A DNA stretch of 64,000 nt from NCBI GenBank assembly GCA_028274465.1, contig CM051458.1, forward strand, positions 25,993,566 to 26,057,565, read 5' to 3'. The position numbers and the translations under genes are program-made. This document shows positions 31,243 to 43,561 of the stretch, piece after piece. The notes under the pieces are model-generated. The model had not been told where the DNA came from. It was given only the letters and a program-made list of their open reading frames with translations, and searched no databases. The DNA comes from Plantago ovata (Eukaryota; Streptophyta; Magnoliopsida; Lamiales; Plantaginaceae). How positions within the stretch are numbered: position 1 is the stretch's first letter; every line of letters starts with the position of its first letter.

Positions 31243-33626
31243 TTCCATGTGCACTGTGAAGGTGAAGTTGTAATCCTCTATCTCAAAGATACCTCCATCT
31301 GACTCAGTCTTGACTATAAGCTTTCTGGATTGGTCATGAGTTTCATTCAACTTGGTTAAAACTGTGGGCATCAAAGCATACTTGACCATGGCTCCTTGCT
31401 TCCTCCTCACTACAAGTCTCCTCATAACCTACCCCCTCAACTCCTACAACAACAATAAAATGGCAGAATTGAGTTAGGACCGAATGAGACAAGACAGTAA
31501 TTACATTGACAAGTGAACAAAAGAACTAGCATTATTCCATACCTCCATCAAGTTTGTTGGTGATGTGATCAATGCGTGGAGTTGGATCATAGGAGTGTCT
31601 AGCCCAATGTCCTAATGGTATATCCATGAGCCACTCATATGCTGCCTCACTCACCTCTCTAATCCTTGTCATGGCCTTGTTGAAACCATAAGCAGTGTAT
31701 GCTGATGAAGCCTGCCAGTAAAACTTCCTAAGTAGCACACTACTCCATTTTAGCTTGAAATTATCATAATTATGCTTTGAGCATTTCCTGTTGATCACAT
31801 GTGGACACTTCTCCTCAATAATTGGAACCAGTCCCTACATTACAAATAAGGTGTACAAGTCAACATGTTACAAGTCAAGAATTAGAAAAATAGAACATTG
31901 CAAGACTAAAACTAAAGTTACTTGCATACCTTTTGTCTGTCAGCCATGAAATGCCAGTGCTTATCTGCATCAAAAGGTCCAACAAACATTTCAAGGCAGT
32001 GGATGAAGAAACCCCATGACTCTTTGGTTTCAGACTCAACAACAGACCAAGCTAGAGGGAAAATGCCACAATTAGCATCTGTTCCAACTGCACTTAATAG
32101 CACTCCACCATACTTCCCTTTTAGGTGGCAACCATCAAAGAATAAGAAAGGGGAGCACCCAGCCAAGAACCCCTGCTTCAACCCAGCTAACCCACAGAAG
32201 AATCTCTTAAAAAGGGGTGGCCTTTCTACACAAGGAGTTGTATTAATCTCAGCAACTGACCCTGGATTGCTTCTCAAGATCATCTCTCTATACTTGGGAG
32301 CTAACTTGTAACCCAACTCAGGGTTGCCTCCCAAAATAAGCATAGCTTTCTCCCTAGCTCTCCAAGGTTTCATATCCAACTGCCACACCCAACTTTTTGG
32401 TAACCCAAGCCTCAAGCTTCTTGGCAGATAGATTTGGATGCTCTTTGAGTTCCTGAACAAACTTCTCACATAACCAATTTGAATATGCCATCTTTGGATC
32501 AACTTTTCTTACACCCCTATGCTGGCCATTGTAAGTCTTCACCATGACTGAGCAACCATCCTCCATCAAACTAGCATGTAGTCTCCATGGACAATCCTAG
32601 GTTCAAGACAATACAGAAAATCATGGTTAACATCAAACAGAAAGTAAATTTCAATAACACACATCCATATCCTTAAAGTATAACAAAAGTCATACCTGAT
32701 CAATGGCTTTACAATGAACTGTGTATTTGTCCTTCTCATTCTTATCTATTTCCATGGTAAATCCTATATTGAAGAGGTAATCTTTGACTCTTTTCCTCAG
32801 TTCCTTCATAGTGCTATATATCTGTCCCTCTGCAAACTCCTTATCCTCAGCATCATAATTCTCCTCAAATTCATCTCCAATCCAGGTCCCTTGTGGAGCA
32901 TATTCTTGAGGAACATCACTTGGATATGTCACAGGCACATCATCATCACCTTGATTACATACAAAAATGAACACACATGTCAAGTAATGCCACAAGGTAC
33001 TGTATAAAAGAAAGAAATAAAGTAAACAAAAAAGTTAATTGCATACCTTGAGCTTGTTCTTCAGTCTGACCATCTTCATTCTGCTCATCAACCTCCTCTG
33101 GCACATAATCCTCATCACTATCAGAGCCCTCATCATAATTAAACCCTATTGCTCTATCTTCCTCCTCATGAACATTCTGTATGTTTGGTGCATCAGTCTC
33201 CCAATCAACAAATCTATCCTCCTCATCACTCACCTCTAACACATGTTCAGGTTCAGTCTCCATCTTATCCCCATCCTCATCTTCACTCTCAAGCATATCT
33301 CCATAGTAACTCTCATCAGAAGCAGAGCTTTCCCAATCCTCCACTACCACATCATCTATCTTAGTGTTATCCTTCTCATTCACATTAACAGTTTCATCAT
33401 CTTTCTCATTCCCACCAGTTTCACTAACCTCAAGCTTCCACTAGTACCAGCTTCACCATTAGGTACATAACCATCACCCAACTTGTTATATTCCTCCATG
33501 ATCCCATTCAAGCAATCCTCCCAATTCACCTCCATATTGATTTCAGTAGGAGCAGGCTCTTTAGCAGGAGTATAAAACCTTGGAATGTCGCCACTAGGTG
33601 GATTATTTGGCTGAGTTTCTGGATTG

Positions 33627-33740
33627 GAAGGAGGAGGAGGAGTTTTTGGCTCAGGTTCTGTATTTGAAGGAGGAGTAGGAGTTTATGGCTCAGGTTCTGT
33701 ATTTGAAGGAGGAGGAGGAGTTTTTGGCTCAGGTTCTGGA
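33627..33740 (-). repeat. Tandem repeat of about 42 bp coding for a Pro-rich linker
   Basis: Three units code on the minus strand for blocks like TPPPPSNTEPEPK. They join the PB1-like part to the acidic part of the transposase. One unit carries a Lys-to-stop change at 33683-33685. Confidence 0.7.
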
Positions 33741-34798
33741 ACATTATGTGTGGCTGAAGGCTGTGTTTCTTGTGTCATTGGTGGAGCACCATCTTCTTCA
33801 GTCAAGTCAATAACATAGTCATCTGTAGTAGGGTATCTTTTAGGGCCTTTAGGTGGAGGTGGTTTTGTAGACCTAGGCCTAAATATTAATTCTTCTCCTA
33901 ACAGGTGCACCAGTTAAAGGCACCTCAAAGGGGAGATCAAGATCATCACCAACCTCTTTACCCTTCCCTTTACCCTTCCCTTTACCCTTAGGGGTTTCTT
34001 TCTTATCTAGAGTTTCAGCATACATAGTCTCACAGTAAAGTTCAACTTCCATACTGTTCATATTTCTAGCAAACATCTCATGAACATCATTATCACTGAC
34101 AATCTCTATTGTTTTGCTAGCATTGTCAACCTCAGCTACTAGAGTAAAAAACAGAGAATGCTTTTCTGGCAACTCAAGCTTATCTAATACATTCTTATCT
34201 AAATCATCCATGAGTTTCTTATGAGTGTACCTCTGATGGTTCACATTTGTCAACGTGAATGGCTCCGGGCCTCCATGAACCCGTATGTTAAACCTCCGAT
34301 CCATACCTTCAAAACACAGACAGTGAAAGAAAAAAACCCTGTCAAAATAAAATCCCAAAACCCTAGTTCGAACTTACAGTGGAATTTAACAAAAACAAAA
34401 CACAACGCATACATCACAGTGATCATAACAACGTTTAAAACTCAATATCACAGAAAAAAGCAAGAATTTTAATAATGCATTACTCACCTCGTCAACAGTG
34501 GTCGTTACCCGGAATTCGACCTCCCTATGTGTTCGATAGCTTCCGATATACAAAAATACGTGATAATATGGTGTTAATAGTAACAGATTAGAGCAGATTA
34601 GGTCGGAATTGTGGAGTTGCAGAGGTGACGGTTTGGAGGGAATGGGAGAAGACGAAGCGAAGAAAATTAGGGAAAAGAGGGAAACTGAGCAATAATAAAT
34701 GAAAAAGGGGTTTTATGTCTATTTTTGGGTTAAGGGCGTGTTTGGCCGTAGAAAACCCAAAATTGAATAACGGCGAAGTCAACATTTTTCCGGTCTCT

Positions 34799-34879
34799 GG
34801 GGCTACATGTAATTGTTATACTAGAGAGGGAGGATCCGTAATTAGGGTCTTCAACAAGGGGGGTGGATGTAATTTACCC
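34799..34879 (-). repeat. MULE terminal inverted repeat, right
   Basis: The reverse complement starts GGGTAAATTACATCCACCC and contains ACAATTACATGTAGCCC, both matching the left end. The outer 9-bp flank TTATTATTA (34880-34888) completes the target duplication. Confidence 0.8.
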
Positions 34880-34888
34880 TTATTATTA

Positions 34889-37800
34889 TTATTATCTTTT
34901 AAATGAACTGATTTAAGTTGAATTAGTGTTTTCTCAAACGAAAAGAAACAAATTATAACACTTACGTTATTTTGCATGAATTCGGCCTAATAAATCATTA
35001 TGGTTGAAACTTGAAACGAAGAACAAAATGTTTTAGAGCACGCAGCAGCGCGCAACGCGTGATACATAAATTCTAGTATACTAGAAAGAACACATATGTA
35101 TCTAATTATATATTTACGAGCTGTCCCTCTTTCGCCCAAGTCGTTTAGAACCGTAAAAAAGCAGCGATTTTTCCCTACTTTAGTGATCAATTTAAGCACA
35201 AAATTAAATCGAGCTAAACTTTTGATTTCGGCCCGAATCTAAACTTTTGATGAACTCTTTTGCAAGCGTCTTGATTCATTAACATCAGTAACCCGAAAGG
35301 AAACCCTTCTATTTTTTTTATTTTTTTTTCTTTTTGGATTAAGTAAACCTCCAAAGAATGAACATATATGTATGATTGCCAAAGGGTCCTTAACAACTTT
35401 CTAGAGACCCGGTTCGAGTCTCTTAAGTCCTAGCCAGTATTATTTATATTTAAAGTCTTTAATAACCATCAGTTCCACGAGCGCGCGTGGAGGTCCTAAT
35501 TTTAGGTCGCTTTTTCCTTCTTTTTCTTTTCCCCTTTTTCCGTTTTACTTCTAGAGTTCTATCTTTGTTGGGTGTTTCCTCTTCCTCATTACCTGGTTAT
35601 GGTCCTTTTAGCCTAACGGTAGCTGGTAGTAATGTGTGTAATGTGAAGTCGCAATTTTTAATTCTTTCCCCTGTTTCAATTGACTGAACATTGGTGGATT
35701 AAGTACAAGTCATGTTTAACTCATGATGACAATCTTGTTTTTCTATGCTTAACTAAATTCAGGGGATCATGAATTAGAGGAAACACCACGTACAAGCCGA
35801 TCCCGTTCCCCCTTGCTGCATTAGGATTCACCTAGAGTACGTCATCAGTACAATACTTGTTTTAATCTCAATATCAGTATATAAGTTCTTTGCTTTAACT
35901 CGGGATATTATCTCTTATTTATCTCAGTCCCCTCATAATCTTCAAGGCTATGAGGTTCTCGGTCCCCAGCTAAGAGTTGATTTTGCTGAGAATGACTAGA
36001 ATATTAATTGTACCCATGAACTGGTGATGACCTAACTGTTAACATTGTCGTATTTTTGCATTGCATTTGTCAACAATACTGTTATTGTTACGTTTGTGGT
36101 CATGGAAGTTGTTCTAACCAAGACACTAAAGGGACTATATCAAGTAAACCATCAGATTTTGCAGACTGCAAATGCTCTGTAATACTTTTGTTCTAAAAGT
36201 ATGTGTTAAGTTTCTAAATCCGTTGCGCTGTTGTGGATAAAGCTGAAATTTGCAGGAGTTGTAACTTATAAGAATAGATCCAACAGAGCTATACATCAAA
36301 GAGAACTTGATTTGCTTCTTTGGATAAAACAAATAGTCTGCTTCTATATATTCTAATTCTGGTTTCGGGTAATATGAGTTAATTGTGAAATCTAGGCTGC
36401 AAATGCTCAAGTTATTTAACTATATTTCTTGTTCTGTCGTATGAGTTTGAATGACAGATCGTTGTCTTTTATCTCCTTTCAAGTTCCCCTGGCACGTTTT
36501 CATTTTATTTCAGTTATGGTCTTAAAATTGTTGTTCAATTTCTGTAATTTGAGAATCTGCATTAGACACCTTGTTGTTCTTCATGCTCTTTTTAGCCTGC
36601 ATGTGGGTATGCTTTGGGAGAATTAATGGAATTCGGTGATTTGGGATGTCTCTATTTTTACATAATTTTCTTGCATGTACTTGGTTTCTTTCCACTGTCA
36701 TAGATAAATAACTTCTTAATATGTTGTAGTTTTGGGATTTAAAGTATGTGATTAATGCTCACTGAAAGAAAGGAAAAAAATAATTGCATGCTACATTAAG
36801 ATCATAGCCTGATCGAGTTATTGTAAAAGGTGATTTTAGCTGTTTTATATCCAAAATTGAGTTGTGTTGGTAACTTAAGAATAACTGGAGTTTTATCGCT
36901 GTTAATTTCCAAACCTATTTTTCCATGAAACCATCACAATATAACTGGAGTTGTTTCGCTGTTAATTTCTGTGAGAGCTCATATGAAGGCTAGCCATTTA
37001 TGAATTGCATTGTCATATTTTGTAAGTCTTTTTGGGCTTATTAGTAAAGGTGATAATGGTTTTAGTTGTTTCCAAATTTTCACACAGGAGAAATTGTATA
37101 TGAATATATATGTTATATTCAAGTTTAGTTGGGTTAAGAAATATTTTTTTCTCAGTATATATGCTACTTCAAATGTACTTGGGGTGAAAAAATATTAGTC
37201 TGAGCAAATTGATTATAAATTGTGGTAAAGGCATCGACTTACTCTGTTTTTGTGAATTATACGTCTGCATCGACTTACTTTGCTGTATGTGTGCTATAAT
37301 ATTATGTCTACTTTACTACACTTTCGGAGAAAGCATATGCTTAATTCTAGAGTTATAATGAATGAATTTCTAAAAGAAATTAAGGTGCACACATTATTAT
37401 TAGTATGAGTATTGTTGTACTGCGACAATTAGAATTATTACCATTTTCAAGTGGTTAGAGAAAAGAGTTAACTTTTACTCATGTAGTCCACAAACATGTT
37501 CTCTAATTTGAACCACAATATCTTACATAATTTCCCAATTAACTGTGTGAATATAAACTACTCTCTCCGATCCAAATTAAACTTCTTAAGTTGATTTTTT
37601 TTTTTTTTTTTGGAACTTTGACAGTAAACTATTCCTACATTACAGAATCAAAGAATATAATAAAATTATATTATGAAATAAACTATAGCCAATTCATTAT
37701 TAGTGTGGTTGTTATGTGTTTGAGTAGTATGTCGCAATAGATTATTGTGTGAATACAATTGGACAAACTACATTTAAAAACTCAATAATATTTTACAAGA

Positions 37801-38073
37801 AGATCATAGCACACGCGTAGGCGTGTGACATGATTTCTAATTTAGTATAACTGCGTATAAAATATCTATAATTTGATAATAGGGTCTTGATAATAAAACT
37901 GCGTATAAAATATCTATATTTAGTAGTATATAGCTTATTCGCGCGGATAAGTAGCAAAATAATTATGAGTGACTAATTCATTGTTTTTGCTTCTCAAAAA
38001 AAATTCATTGTTTTTGAATGATTAGGACGCCATGTGCAGCCCCATTGATTGACGAGAGAGGCTAATCTTTATT
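34889..38073. other. Non-coding stretch, no gene recognised
   Basis: This is AT-rich DNA with only short chance frames. A short word GGTTCGAGTCTC at about 35412 resembles a tRNA B box but lacks the rest of a tRNA. Two related words of about 28 bp recur at about 36882 and 36941. A sequence at 37562-37600 resembles the end of a Stowaway-type MITE, but I found no partner end. Confidence 0.5.
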
Positions 38074-38087
38074 ATTGGTTAAAATTT
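38074..38087. repeat. SINE target site duplication, left copy
   Basis: ATTGGTTAAAATTT pairs with ATTGGTTAAAACTT at 38208-38221; the first 11 bases are identical. Confidence 0.75.
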
Positions 38088-38207
38088 GACAAAGTATAGT
38101 TCAGTTGATAAGCTGATTCTCCTCCGACCAATATGTTGGTGGTTTGAGTTACCACAAGATAAATGGAAAATCATTATTGATCTCAATTTGCCGTTTAAAA
38201 AAAAATG
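38088..38207 (+). mobile_element. tRNA-derived SINE, about 120 bp
   Basis: It shows an A-box-like TAGTTCAGTTGATAAG near its start, a B-box-like GGTTTGAGTTACC about 40 bp later, a short body and an A-run just before the second duplication copy. The flanks are an 11-bp exact duplication. Size, RNA polymerase III boxes, tail and duplication all fit a plant SINE mobilised by LINE machinery. Confidence 0.75.
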
Positions 38208-38339
38208 ATTGGTTAAAACTTACAAGTGCCTCCCTCCCTTTGGCCTTCTCAAACTAGATGACTCACTCTCATTGGCAAATAAATCAACAATTTTCAATTT
38301 GTTTTTGTGTTTTAGTTTTCCTTTTACTAATAACACAGA

Positions 38340-38348
38340 ATAATAAAA
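38340..38348. repeat. MITE target site duplication, left copy
   Basis: ATAATAAAA is repeated exactly at 38744-38752, adjacent to both TIR ends. Nine bases is the Mutator length. Confidence 0.7.
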
Positions 38349-38743
38349 GGAAAAAACTGATCAAACTCCCAATCTTTACTAAAGTGAGATAATACCTCCA
38401 ACCTATTATATTTGAGACTTAACCCCCTCATCTATTTAAAGTGTTGCAACATATCCCCTATATAATATTTTACTTTCAATTTTTAATATTTTCCAACGAG
38501 TTTAATATTTTCCTTCAATTAAATATTTTCGTTTTTGACTAAAAATTAACCCTAATTCATACAACAAAAGTAATTTTGAAAACTATATCATGGAACTATG
38601 CGATTTTCACTTTTATAGTATAAGTTCAAATATTATTTTTTCTGTATAATTTATGAAAATATATTTTTTTAATGTTATAATAGGTGGTATTGTCTCACGT
38701 GTAATAAAGTTTTTTTAGGAGGGGGGTTTGATCAATTTTATCC
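38349..38743. mobile_element. Mutator-type MITE, 395 bp
   Basis: Its ends are inverted repeats: the left starts GGAAAAAACTGATCAAAC and the reverse complement of the right starts GGATAAAATTGATCAAAC. Matches continue for about 60 bp, including AATACC and ACCTATTATA. It has no coding capacity. The exact 9-bp duplication places it with Mutator-like elements. Its TIR is unlike that of the large MULE at 3265, so a different transposase would have moved it. Confidence 0.8.
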
Positions 38744-38752
38744 ATAATAAAA

Positions 38753-40470
38753 GATACACTTTCTCCTGTCCGAAACTGTATCCGATTGAGAAATTGTTTC
38801 GTTCTTTCCCGTAAAGTTCGGTTTGAAAATAATAAAAACATTAAAATCTTGGTATAATACTTTGATATTTTCATAATTTATAGTTATTTTACGGAGAACA
38901 TAAAATATGATAATATCAATTACAGTATATTGTAAAATTTTAAGCGGAACGCGTGACAAATGGAATATACCATTACCTTTAACTACTAGTAGTAGACTAG
39001 TAGTAGTTTAACCATAATTTATATATTCGCAATCATACAGCATTAGCATTGGACAAGTGTCTTCCAAATTTTACATCGGTCTATCCAAAGTTTTTCTTTT
39101 CCTACTCGCCTAAGCAAATAGCATAACTCCATTTTAATAAATCCAAATCCCTAAATTACAAATTAGTGCCCTAAATTCTACTTAAAATATTACTCTAATA
39201 ATTTTGATTCTTTCTGTCTGTCGTTTATGCTAGAGATGAATCGTGCGCGGGTGCATTACCAATGAAATTAGTACACTAATTACAAGAATGTGACTTTGTT
39301 AAAACTTAAGAACTTATAATAAACTTATCTTTTAACTTTACTGCACTGCATCAAGCTACTTGAAATTTCTTTTGGTGCAAAATATTTTCTCATGTTTGGG
39401 CGTTATAAGGAAATGCATTGGAATAGAGTTGGAACGAGAAATAAAATATGCAAAGTTCGATCACTGACCTAGATCATATAAAATGGTTTAGAACTAAAGT
39501 GGTGTTGGTAACATAAAGTGATAATCACTTCTTTTTCTCAATTTTTTTTTTCAAACTTATGTGGTAGGTGAGTGTAAGGATCTTGGCATCATCGACGTTG
39601 TTGAGTAGTTCGTTATAAAACGCACGATCCAGCATCTTCCAATGGTAGTTCATTAAAAGAAGGATAAATCGTTAAGAACAAAAGAAGAATTAAAAACGTA
39701 CGTTCATGGTTGATCAAAGATAAAGAGAGATTCAAAGATAGCAAATAGATTTCAGAGAATAATTTTTAATCATCAATCAAAAGTATAGAGAAAAATTAAA
39801 CGACTGACATCCTTATATACTAGTGATCGAGAAACAATCTTGGTCGCTAGAGTTCTGAGCAGAAAACAATTGTAAAAGTAAATTTTAATCTACTCACTTT
39901 ATCTCCAAAGAATCTTCTAGAAACCTAAATCTAGCATTTCCAAAATAAATAAGACTTCCAATTACTCTCCGAGACCGGATTTCCCATTGGACACGAACTA
40001 GCCATGACCCAAGCGTGTGGGGATTTCTAGAATCTCTACAAAATGTTAACGAGTCGACAAGAGCGTGAGTTTTGTCCAGCACCTGATCACCACATAAAAG
40101 TCAAGTCGATCTCGAATACGATATTGTTGAATTTTAAAATATGTGATCGCTCAAAAGGTCGTGAGTTTCAATCTTTCTCACGGTCTATTCACAAACAACC
40201 ACGTAAAAAATTTATTAATCTTTTTCTATTTTTAATTATGTTTTTATAATTAATATAATAAAGTGAAACATGAAATTTTAGAGGGAACAGGGTATCATAA
40301 TTCCATATTTATTTTTAGACACATACTTAAAATGACTTTTCATGTTATATGTTATCCTTTTTTAGTATAGTGGGGATATGTGGTGCAAATGCTTTATGCG
40401 GTTATAAAGTTGGATGCACACAACCTATTTTCAAATATAATTTTTGTGAACATGAAAACAATGTCGGATT
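38753..40470. other. Non-coding stretch, no gene recognised
   Basis: AT-rich DNA without long frames. CTCCTGTCCGAAACTG at about 38763 resembles a Stowaway-type end but has no visible partner. Around 40140-40190 a GTCGTGAGTTTCAATC word is weakly like an RNA polymerase III B box. Confidence 0.45.
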
Positions 40471-41178
40471 GGATACATCTTCAGGCAGCACTTACATTGA
40501 CTTAGAGGATTGGCAACTGGTGTAGGAGGTAGGAGATTGACAATAGGTGGAACCTAGTTGTAACTTGTTATTAGAATTGATGGTTGGGATCTATCCATGA
40601 TCACTTCTCTAAATTTTCTTGCCACTTTGTTCACGGCTTAGGATTTAGAAGATTGACAATTGATGGGATTTGTATGTAACGTGGTCACGCTCAGGCTTCT
40701 TGTTGTCTCATTCTTATGTTGCGAATCGTGTGATGTCCTTTACTTATAGGCAATTTATTGCTTTGGTCGAGGCATCATGCACGGTTGTATCGAAGTTGCA
40801 GTACACACCATGCCGTGATATCTCATTCAAGTTTTTTGAAATTCTGTGATACCTCTGCGGATTCACAATAATGCTGAGATAATTTGAACTTTGGTTTTAT
40901 AATGTTTTGGTTGTTGTGAGCTGGATGATTGGAGAATCATGGTTGTTTGCTTCCTTGCTGGCGGGGCGAGCGTCGTTGTTGCGGATGCATTGTTTCTCTT
41001 TGGTTTGGCGTGTTGCCTTAGTATTTGGTTAGTCAGTCGTTTCGCGGTTCTGTGGCTAGTTTAGCCGTTGTTTTGTTGGTGTTTTTGCTTCTGTATTTCT
41101 AAGAGTATTTTCCATACAATTTTGTAAGACTGTGTTATTTCAATATAATTTTACCGTTACCAAAAAATGAAAAAAAAA
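40471..41178 (+). mobile_element. Probable LINE 3' remnant with A-rich tail
   Basis: The stretch is richer in G and T than its surroundings. It ends with a short AAT/TTACCG-type 3' UTR and an A-rich tail at about 41161-41178, like plant L1 3' ends. No coding frame survives, so this is an inference from the tail and composition only. Confidence 0.35.
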
Positions 41179-41673
41179 GCGTAGCAGAGTCTAAGTTAGG
41201 CAGTGGTGTGGTTTATTAGCTTAGTTGATGCCTATTGAACGCATATATTTAGAAGCAGTTTTCATATACGGAATGTGTATATATCCTCCCTAATTATCTT
41301 TGTATCTACAAAATGATCTAAATAATCAGTGTATTCCAAAACGATCATCACTAGTCGAAATTTCGTTAAATAAAATACATAAATAACAAATTAGAACGTA
41401 AAGAATCATCATTATCCATATACTATAAGAGTTTCGGACTATAGGGAGTACCAAAAAATAAGAAGACGGCAAAGAACACGCGCGTAAGTAAGCCAAGGTT
41501 TCCTTTCTTGAGCCAGTCAATAGACGCGTAATCCGGGACCAAGCCAACCTAATTTCACCACCAAATAGGAAAAGACCAAGTTAACCTTATCCGACTCCTA
41601 TACTATAACAACACCTCATCATCATCATATAAATCAACGGCAATTACAGATAGGATTTGTTTTTATTTATTAT

Positions 41674-41681
41674 TATATAAA
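41674..41681 (+). promoter_or_regulatory. TATA box of the GT17 gene
   Basis: TATATAAA lies about 315 bp upstream of the ATG at 41996. It is followed by a pyrimidine-rich 5' UTR (CTCTCCTCTCATCTCTTCTC type) common in plant leaders, so transcription would start near 41705-41715. Confidence 0.55.
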
Positions 41682-41995
41682 CTCCAAAAGTTATGCGTCG
41701 ATTCATTCAATAAACAAACTCAATACTATATAGTAATACAAACGGCTAATCTTTTCTTTCTGCAACAACCACCAAAATTCTCCAGCAAATCACACACACA
41801 AATCAATCAATCCCTTATTATTCTCCCTCTCCTCTCATCTCTTCTCTAATCCCAACAATCATCCATTCCCAATTCATTCGCCGAAGCTAACCCCTTCCCA
41901 GAGGCTTTGTCCAAATCCGATTTGATCTTCTGGGATCGGGAGATTCGTTCGGTCGGTGATTTTGATTCGAGATAAGCAAGCAGCTTTGATTTGTC

Positions 41996-43561
41996 ATGAC
42001 TGAAGCTGGGTACCATTATATCTCCTCCAAGAAGACCGACGATATTTGCGGCGATTTTTGTAGCGAGGTAAAAAAAAAAAGCCCTTTTTTTTTTTTTTTT
42101 TTTTTCCTTTTTAGATTCGTCTTTTGATGATCTTGATGCAGATTCTGATTTAGATTTTCTGGGTTTTCAATTTTGTTCCGTGTTTGGTGGAAAATTGCAT
42201 AATATGATAGATTTGGAAGATGACAAGATGTTGTAGGTTAGCTGTTCGATGAAATGCCCCTGAGAGATTTCCTTTTATGTGTGGCTATTATGATTTTAAT
42301 CCTTATTTGTTTTTGCATTAGATTAAAATCGTAATGGTCTAGATTTTGTTTGTTTAAGCTTTTTCTCATTGGTTGGTTAATTTGCTCGACATGTTTTGTG
42401 CCTGGGATTGTGATTCGATTATTCTTCGGCGGATTGTGGCTAATGTAATATGTTCTTGACGTGCAGGAGTCAGGAAGGATCTCAACCATGGCGAGATTAA
42501 GGTGCATTATTCGGGGGCTCGATATTAAAGTGTTGCTGTTTCTGTTTATACTGGTTCCAACGAGTCTCTTTATCATATATGTCCATGGCCAGAAGATCAC
42601 CTACTTCTTGCGCCCGTTGTGGGAATCTCCGCCAAAGCCGTTTCATGAATTACCTCACTACTATCACGAGAATGTGTCGATGGAGAATCTATGCAAGCTT
42701 CACGGATGGGGAGTAAGAGAGTATCCGAGACGTGTTTATGATGCGGTGTTGTTCAGCAATGAGGTTGATATGCTTAAAATCCGCTGGAAGGAGTTATACC
42801 CGTTTGTGACCGAGTTTGTCCTGCTGGAGTCGAACTCCACTTTCACCGGTCTGCCAAAGCCGTTCGTGTTTAATTCTGCTAGAGACCAGTTTGACTTTGT
42901 TGAGCCGAGATTAACTTATGGGCAAGTCCCTGGAAGATTCAAGAAAGGAGAGAACCCGTTTGTGGAAGAAGCGTATCAAAGACTTGCTTTGGACTACCTT
43001 CTCAAACAAGCAGGTATTCAAGATGACGACTTGCTGATAATGTCGGATGTTGATGAGATACCAAGCCGACACACTATTGATCTGTTGAGATGGTGTGACG
43101 ATATTCCTCCGGTTCTTCATCTCCGTTTGAAGAATTATTTATATTCCTTTGAGTTTCTTCTCGATAATAAGAGCTGGAGAGCCTCAGTTCATGTTTATCA
43201 GTCTGGAAAAACCAAATATGCTCACTATCGCCAGTCTGATGTAATCTTAGCAGATGCGGGTTGGCATTGCAGCTTTTGCTTCCGCCGCCTCAGCGAGTTC
43301 ACATTCAAGATGAAAGCTTACAGTCACGTTGATAGAGTGAGATTCTCTCATTTCTTAAACCCTAAGAGAGTCCAGAGAGTAATTTGCAAAGGTGCTGATC
43401 TCTTTGACATGTTGCCCGAAGAGTACACTTTCCGGGAAATCATAGGAAAAATGGGCCCGATTCCACATTCCTATTCAGCAGTTCATCTTCCGGCCTATCT
43501 TCTTGAGAATGCTGAGGAGTTGAAGTATTTATTACCCGGGAACTGCATAAGAGAGAGGTGA
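41996..43561 (+). CDS. GT17 family beta-1,4-N-acetylglucosaminyltransferase-like protein (two exons)
   Basis: Join 41996..42067 and 42467..43561 gives 388 residues. Exon 1 encodes [20 protein letters not shown], an N-terminus typical of plant members. The intron is GT-AG and phase 0. Residues about 46-63 form one hydrophobic segment after a basic stretch, so the protein is a type II membrane protein, probably in the Golgi. The family hallmarks follow: [54 protein letters not shown] and a DVD motif (residues 218-220, [10 protein letters not shown]) likely to bind the metal and sugar nucleotide. The end, [11 protein letters not shown], is also typical. The family name comes from animal GnT-III, which adds bisecting GlcNAc to N-glycans; the plant acceptor is not established. 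There are no frameshifts or stops. It is the only intact host gene in the window. Confidence 0.93.
42068..42466 (+). other. Intron of the GT17 gene
   Basis: It runs from GTAAAA after the codon for Glu24 to GTGCAG before the next Glu. It contains an A-run followed by about 21 T at about 42086-42106. Confidence 0.85.

Larger units (their letters stand above)
31238..34304 (-). pseudogene. MULE transposase, 5' exons: PB1-like domain, acidic linker, MuDR DNA-binding and MULE catalytic domains
   Basis: The likely ATG is at 34304 (MDRRFNIRVHGG). In order come: a PB1-like N-terminal domain (to about 34020); a GKGKGK run; a Pro-rich repeat; an acidic region (33383-33046); a MuDR N-terminal domain (32953-32698: STMKELRKRVKDYLFNIGF); and the transposase core (about 32598-31932), with FFDGCHLKGKYGG and a late Asp in ADRQK. 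Another exon at about 31836-31540 begins GLVPIIEEKCP. The last piece (31440-31243) ends at the copia insertion. Donors of GTATG type occur at about 33046, 32697 and 31932. Frameshifts (about 33900, 33435 and 32500) and stops (about 33683 and 31425) show decay. The transposase would bind the TIRs and cut the element out. Confidence 0.85.
3265..34879 (-). mobile_element. Mutator-like element (MULE) with transposase gene, split by a nested LTR retrotransposon
   Basis: The ends are imperfect inverted repeats of about 80 bp. Between them a MuDR-type transposase gene reads on the minus strand from 34304 to 4314. Its 3' exons (4314-5302) and 5' exons (31238-34304) are separated by the 25.9-kb copia insertion. 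Removing that insertion leaves about 5.7 kb, a normal size for an autonomous MULE. A second, oppositely oriented gene with a GRF-like zinc finger lies near the left end. The coding regions carry frameshifts and stops, so the element is now dead. Confidence 0.88.

Noticed and set aside
35395..35440. Possible tRNA gene (word GGTTCGAGTCTC)
   Set aside because: Only a T-arm-like word is present. No acceptor stem, D arm or anticodon arm can be formed around it.
37555..37620. Stowaway-type MITE end
   Set aside because: The terminal motif is only partly similar and no partner end or TA duplication was found; the same holds for similar words near 38760 and 41440.
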